64,000 nt of DNA, taken from Paludibacteraceae bacterium (lineage in GTDB: Bacteria > Bacteroidota > Bacteroidia > Bacteroidales > Paludibacteraceae). Positions 59,368 through 64,000 of the stretch are shown one piece after another. A program made the translations under genes and the position numbers. The DNA lies in contig JAFTXV010000007.1 of assembly GCA_017461505.1 (NCBI GenBank), positions 595,185 to 659,184 on the forward strand. Reading direction: 5' to 3'. How positions within the stretch are numbered: position 1 is the first letter of the stretch; each line of letters opens with the position of its first letter. Below the pieces are notes generated by a model. It saw only the letters and a program-made list of their open reading frames with translations. It was not told the origin of the DNA and made no database searches.

Positions 59368-61857
59368 TTATTTAATCATTGCACCTTGTGCATTGTAGTT
59401 GATATTATTTCTCTTGATGATGAGTTGCCCGTTGTGTATATACTTGGTCGTGTGTGTTTGTGGCGATGGTATGTTGGTGATACCTGTACCAGTACCGTCA
59501 TAGACAATATGCACAGGTACGTTGTATGAGTTGCGTGCATTCACTTCCATGTATATTTCTCCATGTTCGTTTTTGGAAATTTTAACTTCTCCGCTTGTTA
59601 GGAGCCATAATGGTGTGATGATACCGCCCTCGATAGTCAACTGAGCGTAGAATGAAGGCCATACACCGCCTAGTACGCCTGGGTTAGCACTTACTGTGCC
59701 ATAATCTTCAGAATCATTGATAGGATAGGTGCCTTCTGGGATGATGATATCAGGGTCTTCTTCATTTGTATAGAAAAAGAATGCTGCTTGATCAGAGTTG
59801 TCAGCTGCAGTAATACATAGGTAGAGGAATCCCTCTGTCTGAATCTTATTGTCAATGACCACTTGATCTGTAGTAGTATATGTACGATCTACTTCTGCGT
59901 ATGGTTCGTCAAACTCCAAATGATTGTTGTATTTTGATGTCATCTTGACGTGGTAATAGATGGCATTGGAGCAAATCATCTTAGCTTCTGCTGTAATATT
60001 GCCTTCTGCATCTATTTTTACCTCTAATGTAGCCTTCTCCACGGTATGTAGCAACTCACCATCTTTTTCGCGAACAAAACAATTGCCTCCGTAGAAGTCG
60101 TATGCTCCATCTTTCGCGCCGAACTTGCCAAACAAACCGTCATTCACAAAGGTACCTGCTACCTCTTGGGTGATAGGAGATAGGGAAATATACCACGCAG
60201 AGTCTGGAGTAAAGGCTGCTAACGTGTAGTAGCCATCTGCCATGGAGTTGATAAATTCAACAGGCATTTCTATTTCCACTGTATCTTTTGGTGTAGGTGC
60301 TGCGTACCACCATGTTACATCGTACTGGATGGAATCAAAGCCAATGATGCTGGCAGTGATAACGGTGGTGTCGCCATATTGGTTGAGTGTACCATTGACG
60401 TCAGCGATAGCAACGCCATACTCATTGGTCTTATTCACACCTGAATAATCCAAATATACATCATCGATGCTGAAAGTCTCACCGAGCTGTACACCCGCGA
60501 TAGTGATAGATGCTTCGTATTCTTTGCCATAGTTGAGGAGTTGCAACATATGCTTGTTGTAAGGTTGATAGGTAGCAATGGCTGGCTCGTTGAAGGATAT
60601 TTCCACCGTGTCGGTTGGCTCAGGTACAACGAACTTCATATCCACGCAATAGTAGTTGTAGTCCTTGCAATATGCCTCTAATGTAGCTTCCCATCCAGAG
60701 ATCTTCTCTGTGAGGGTAAGCTGGGCGCGGATAGACTCTACCATTTCCCATGTCTCCATATCGGAGATGGTTACATAGATGTTGTCGTACACACCTGGCT
60801 CCACATCCGATGCTTCGTAGATTGCCGTCACGTCGTATTCTTTAGAAGAACCCCATACGAGAATCATACCTAGGCTTGCTAGCGACAAGTCATCAATATC
60901 CAGGTTGGTACAAGAGATACGAATGGTGTCTTTGGGAGCAGGTAAGTTCGCAGGCATTGTCACTGTGTGCAATATAGTGTCTTGGTTGTAGAAAGAGAGC
61001 TTGGCAAGATAGCCCATTGAGCCATTCGCTAAGCTGCCACTGGCTACTTGCAAGTTGGCTTGTAGTAACTTCTGCTCAACGCCTTGATACACTATTTTTG
61101 TGCCCTTTGCGTCAAAGTCTTTTTGGGTATAAACACCATCAATAGATGTCGCGTTGACGGTTAACTTCAGCTCCAAGTCCGCATTGCTTCCTTCTAACAC
61201 AAAGTTGCCAGTACCCAATTCTACATGTGCGTTGTTAATTGTGCTGTTAATGGTTGCTTTAGGCGTGTATATCGTATGTACTGCATGTAAAACATACACA
61301 TTATCTTCGGTGTCGGTGATAGTTGCATCCAAGATGATCTCTCTCATGTATTCGCTAGTCACTTTCTCTGAGATGGTCATTTCAATATCGCTGAGATGAA
61401 TCTCATAGAAGGTGGTTGCAGATAGATACCATCCCCATGTCCATTCGTAGCTAATATCCTCCATGGAGAAATTTCCACAATAGGAGTTGGCTGGACCATA
61501 CCAACAAAGGCGGAATGTGTAGCCTTGCGCCTCCAAAGCGATGTACCATTCGCCAGTCTCTGCCTCGTACTCTGGACCAATGAGGAATCCATCACCATTG
61601 AGCGTGATAGTCTCAGCTGCCGCTTTGCGAAGTGGCTTGAGGGATGGAATGTTTTGTTCTGTTGTCTCCTGTACTTGTATAGGGCGAAGTGTGTGTTTGG
61701 TGACATCGCGCTTTATCAGAGCTGTTGCTTGAACTGGCAAGCTTGTTACTTGCTTTTTCTCATCGGCTGATGGTTTCAAGAGGGGAAGGGAGTGTGGGGT
61801 CGCCGACATGCCCATTGCCATCACGAATAACATAATAAGAGTAATAATCTTTTTCAT
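59368..61857 (-). CDS. Large secreted beta-domain protein with short C-terminal sorting-like motif, paralogue 2
   Basis: 829 residues. Signal peptide (MKKIITLIMLFVMAMGMSA). The same beta-modules as paralogue 1: an N-terminal LNGDGFLIGPEYEAETGEWY unit, then modules starting PKDTIRISCTNLDIDD, PTDTVEISFNEP and PKDTVEIEMPVEF. The end HNGQLIIKRNNINYNAQGAMIK (quoted NGQLIIKRNNINYNAQG) is the shared motif. First gene of a two-gene operon with its own promoter. No catalytic residues or known family recognised. Confidence 0.75.
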   Translation of the reverse strand: MKKIITLIMLFVMAMGMSATPHSLPLLKPSADEKKQVTSLPVQATALIKRDVTKHTLRPIQVQETTEQNIPSLKPLRKAAAETITLNGDGFLIGPEYEAETGEWYIALEAQGYTFRLCWYGPANSYCGNFSMEDISYEWTWGWYLSATTFYEIHLSDIEMTISEKVTSEYMREIILDATITDTEDNVYVLHAVHTIYTPKATINSTINNAHVELGTGNFVLEGSNADLELKLTVNATSIDGVYTQKDFDAKGTKIVYQGVEQKLLQANLQVASGSLANGSMGYLAKLSFYNQDTILHTVTMPANLPAPKDTIRISCTNLDIDDLSLASLGMILVWGSSKEYDVTAIYEASDVEPGVYDNIYVTISDMETWEMVESIRAQLTLTEKISGWEATLEAYCKDYNYYCVDMKFVVPEPTDTVEISFNEPAIATYQPYNKHMLQLLNYGKEYEASITIAGVQLGETFSIDDVYLDYSGVNKTNEYGVAIADVNGTLNQYGDTTVITASIIGFDSIQYDVTWWYAAPTPKDTVEIEMPVEFINSMADGYYTLAAFTPDSAWYISLSPITQEVAGTFVNDGLFGKFGAKDGAYDFYGGNCFVREKDGELLHTVEKATLEVKIDAEGNITAEAKMICSNAIYYHVKMTSKYNNHLEFDEPYAEVDRTYTTTDQVVIDNKIQTEGFLYLCITAADNSDQAAFFFYTNEEDPDIIIPEGTYPINDSEDYGTVSANPGVLGGVWPSFYAQLTIEGGIITPLWLLTSGEVKISKNEHGEIYMEVNARNSYNVPVHIVYDGTGTGITNIPSPQTHTTKYIHNGQLIIKRNNINYNAQGAMIK

Positions 61858-61884
61858 ATCTAATATTTTTTTATATTAAGCCGA

Positions 61885-61915
61885 CAAAGGTAATAAAAAT
61901 TTGCTGAATATGCAA
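61885..61915 (-). promoter_or_regulatory. Promoter of the two large beta-domain protein genes
   Basis: Minus strand: TTG (61915-61913), 20-nt spacer, TACCTTTG (61892-61885), 27 nt before the ATG. Confidence 0.8.
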
Positions 61916-61987
61916 GAAAAAATCGCTTTTTTTTTAGTTTAGTGTTTAGTGTTGAGTGTTTAGGGAAGTTTATAGTTTATAGTTTAT

Positions 61988-62053
61988 GGGCGAAAGGCGA
62001 GAGGCATGAGGTTAGAGGTTAGAGGTTAAAGGTTAGAGGTTATAGGCTAGAAG
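61988..62053. repeat. GGTTAGAGGTTAAAGG low-complexity repeat, second copy
   Basis: Units GGCGAAA, GGCGAGA, GGTTAGA, GGTTAAA, GGTTATA, same family as 21901-21984. Confidence 0.9.
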
Positions 62054-62054
62054 A

Positions 62055-62095
62055 TAAAAATAGGCTCCCTCTTGTGGAGGAAGCCCATTTTTTGG
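62055..62095. terminator. Probable bidirectional terminator
   Basis: AATAGGCTCCCTC, short loop, GAGGAAGCCCATTTTTT: imperfect stem (AGGCT/AGCC and CCTC/GAGG) with A and T runs on both sides, downstream of the 62195 gene. Confidence 0.65.
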
Positions 62096-62194
62096 TGTAT
62101 GGTGTAGAGTGTAAAGTGTAGAGGCTGGTGTATCAGCTTTGCTGTATTTCTCGCCTTTAACCTATAACCTCTCACCTTTAAACTCTAAACTCAA

Positions 62195-64000
62195 TTAAAG
62201 TTGCGCACCTTGAGCGTTGTATTCAACACCGTTCTTGGTGATGATGAGTTGACCGTTTTGGATCATCTTAACAGGTTTAGCTGTTACGGTAACACCATCA
62301 AGATCGGTAGTAACAATAGTACCAGAGATTGTGATGTCAATAGCTACACCAGCCATTGGGTTTTGTACAACACCAGTAGCGGTAACTACGTCGCCAACGG
62401 TAGTAATAGTGAGGGTACCCTCGCCGAAGCCTAACCAAGGACCGTTGTCAAAATCACCAACGGTAACGGTTGACATGATCTCAGATGGCTCAGTAGCCTC
62501 TGGATAGTAAACAGGAACCTCAACCAATACTGGATAGGTGAGACCATCTTCTGGGTTGATCCACTCGCCAGTTATCTTGAGAGCGTAGTCGTACATATCA
62601 CCGAAGAGGAGAACTTTCTCCACCATAGCAGTAGCGTTCTCAACCACTACAACAGTTGCCTCTATAGGAGCAGAAGACATGTTGAGGTGAAGTTCTATAT
62701 TCATACCACTCCATACGCAACGTACAACTGCAGTTGCAGTTTGATCAAAGCCGTTCACAGAAGCATAGCCTTCTACGAATGTAGCCCCACTGCCGTTGAG
62801 TTCTACATAACTTTCAGGGATCAATTGATATGTATCATCATTTCTGTTGTATTCGCCAAGACCTAGGGTTACTGCAACTTGGAATGGATCATTTGCACTA
62901 CCGCTGAGGACTAAGTTGTCATAATCAATAACGAGGTCTTTGATTTCCACCTCGTAAACTTCGTAAGTAGGCTCACTAGCTACTGGATAAGTTACAGTCA
63001 AAGTGTTTGTAGCATATGTCCAAGTGAAGGTGTACTCACCAGCAACGTCAGCTGCAAGGGTAGAGTTGTCACCGTTGTTAACGAACGTAGCAGAGTTGTT
63101 TTCACGAGTGATAGTAGCAGCATCGCTAGTCCAACCACCTGCAATAATCATCTTGAAGCCATAGTCTTTTGCCTCAAGAGTAAGTGCGAGAGTAGCAGTG
63201 AGCTTATCTTCAGCCATAACGAACTCGTTAGCAGTTGTGTTCCATCCATTCATATCACCTGCGATAGCGATAGTAGGGATGATTTCTACTACTTCTTGGA
63301 GAGTAGCAACAGCATTAACCTCTTTAGTTTCGGCATTGAAAGTGATGGTAATCGTATATTTACCACTCTCAGTGATTGCTAAGTTGTAGTTGTCACCAGG
63401 ATAAGCCTCTGTCCAAGCGTGGTTTTTAGCGACCTTGAATTGGATGCTGCTAGTAGCAAGTTCCACGTCAGTTTTCTCCCACTTGTAGGTACCATCCTCT
63501 TGCTTGTTCATGTCGTTTGCAGTATTAGCAGGATCCCACTCTGTGCCGAACAAAGTTGCAGGAGCACCAGCTACAGTGTAAGTATGCTCTGGTTCTGCTT
63601 TCTTGTTGAAGTTAGCAACGAGCGCAACGTTAGCAGTTACAACGAAGGTATAAGGGTTCTCGGTAGATACTGTATCCTCACCAGAGGTCCAGCATGTGAA
63701 CTCGTAACCCTCAGCAGCAGTAGCGGTAAGAGTAGCCTCTGCGCCACGCACATATTTGCCACCATCTACAAGACCATCTACTGTACCATTCTCTGATGTT
63801 ACTTCTACAGTTAATACCAATTTGCTATGACTTACATAAATAGCGTTCTTAGCTTGTGACTTGCCATTATACTCGTTGTAAATAGCCTTTACAGTCAGTG
63901 TATCACCTGCTGCGATATCCATCGATGCAAATTGTTTGCTCTCGCCTGCTGCAGTTAACAAACCATATACATATACTGATCCGGTAGCGTCAACTAAATC
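62195..64000 (-). CDS. Secreted starch-binding-like multi-domain protein with short C-terminal motif (5' partial)
   Basis: The frame is open to the right edge (DLVDATGSVYVYGLL lies before the first internal start), so the N-terminus is outside; 601 residues are visible. An InlB-repeat-like domain (SENGTVDGLVDGGKYVRGAE, YEFTCWTSG, VALVANFNKK) is at about 50-120. Two SusE/SusF-type starch-binding-like modules follow (TVAGAPATLFGTEWDPANTA with GKYTITITFNAET; AIAGDMNGWNTTANEFVMAE with GEYTFTWTYATNTLTV). A beta-module like those of the two neighbours and the end QNGQLIITKNGVEYNAQGAQL (quoted NGQLIITKNGVEYNAQG) close it. It probably binds alpha-glucan at the cell surface. Confidence 0.8.
   Translation of the reverse strand, partial: DLVDATGSVYVYGLLTAAGESKQFASMDIAAGDTLTVKAIYNEYNGKSQAKNAIYVSHSKLVLTVEVTSENGTVDGLVDGGKYVRGAEATLTATAAEGYEFTCWTSGEDTVSTENPYTFVVTANVALVANFNKKAEPEHTYTVAGAPATLFGTEWDPANTANDMNKQEDGTYKWEKTDVELATSSIQFKVAKNHAWTEAYPGDNYNLAITESGKYTITITFNAETKEVNAVATLQEVVEIIPTIAIAGDMNGWNTTANEFVMAEDKLTATLALTLEAKDYGFKMIIAGGWTSDAATITRENNSATFVNNGDNSTLAADVAGEYTFTWTYATNTLTVTYPVASEPTYEVYEVEIKDLVIDYDNLVLSGSANDPFQVAVTLGLGEYNRNDDTYQLIPESYVELNGSGATFVEGYASVNGFDQTATAVVRCVWSGMNIELHLNMSSAPIEATVVVVENATAMVEKVLLFGDMYDYALKITGEWINPEDGLTYPVLVEVPVYYPEATEPSEIMSTVTVGDFDNGPWLGFGEGTLTITTVGDVVTATGVVQNPMAGVAIDITISGTIVTTDLDGVTVTAKPVKMIQNGQLIITKNGVEYNAQGAQL

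Larger units (their letters stand above)
61930..62194. other. Gene-free stretch made of low-complexity repeats and a terminator
   Basis: It holds AGTTTAGTGTTTAGTG and AGTTTATAGTTTATAG runs (61937-61987), the GGTTAGAGG repeat (61988-62053), a hairpin (about 62055-62095), and ACCTTTAAACTCTAAACT (62174-62191), which matches 18 bases of the palindromic element at 43232-43249 in reverse complement. No coding sequence. Confidence 0.75.

Noticed and set aside
1-64000. CRISPR array, rRNA operon, IS element or recombinase gene
   Set aside because: None seen. The tandem repeats found are short and lack spacers, and no transposase or integrase motif appears in the long frames.

Overview
The window looks like chromosomal DNA of a Bacteroidales (Bacteroidota) bacterium, probably an uncultured gut-type member. 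The evidence is two SusC/SusD pairs, a GH97 glucosidase, many secreted proteins with type IX secretion-like C-terminal tails, Omp28-like proteins, DUF4143 ATPases, and the Bacteroidota promoter pattern TTTG/TTG - 20 nt - TAnnTTTG, found with that exact spacing in front of about fifteen genes. There is no rRNA, CRISPR array, transposase or site-specific recombinase.

Layout. 1-13.9 kb: a plus-strand run of secreted and surface proteins (a giant FN3-type protein, two paralogous barrels, one fused to OmpA behind a 10-unit Lys/Ala repeat, and two paralogous ~1,050-1,100 aa adhesin-like proteins). 14.0-20.9 kb: a DUF4143 ATPase and a SusC/SusD pair whose susC is split by a DNA inversion. A 292-bp segment carrying the 5' leader, signal peptide and first ~58 codons lies backwards between 17-bp inverted repeats (16/17 identical). 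The promoter lies outside the segment, and flipping it restores a full ~1,120 aa SusC in frame. 20.9-28.1 kb: an accessory region with small unknown proteins, a Fic protein, a short sigma factor, a RepA/DnaB-like ATPase, a Cro/C1-type regulator, an orphan AbiEi-like antitoxin and a second DUF4143 ATPase. 28.3-40.1 kb: an alpha-glucan utilisation locus (secreted protein-SusC-SusD-GH97 on minus; a GH87-like beta-helix lipoprotein translationally coupled to a membrane regulator on plus). 40.1-42.1 kb: a DUF4886 protein and a serine beta-lactamase-like lipoprotein from overlapping divergent promoters. 42.2-43.2 kb: a tRNA-Leu(UAA) gene interrupted between U34 and A35 by a 685-nt group I intron carrying an HNH endonuclease gene, and a divergent tRNA-Cys. 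43.2-53.2 kb: housekeeping genes (sufB, ribbon-helix-helix protein, outer-membrane protein, N-terminally short RNase R, type I pullulanase, clpX, clpP, LMW phosphatase, DUF486 protein, TtcA-like protein). 53.3-53.8 kb: tRNA-Gly, tRNA-Leu(CAG), tRNA-Leu(GAG). 53.8-64 kb: five secreted proteins (two Omp28-like, two paralogous ~850 aa proteins, one starch-binding-like partial protein) sharing a short C-terminal motif.

Working together: the two Sus systems, GH97, GH87-like enzyme and pullulanase point to alpha-glucan foraging, and one transporter appears to be phase variable. The C-terminal tails imply an export/anchoring machine encoded elsewhere. A further theme is short palindromic and low-complexity repeats that lie between genes and, in several cases, in frame inside genes (ttcA-like, the RepA-like ATPase, the DUF4886 gene, the end of the LMW phosphatase, and just upstream of or at the start of sufB).

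The most notable signals are the inverted susC segment, the tRNA-Leu intron with its nested endonuclease gene, and the in-frame palindromic repeat. All calls come from reading the sequence; no database search was run.
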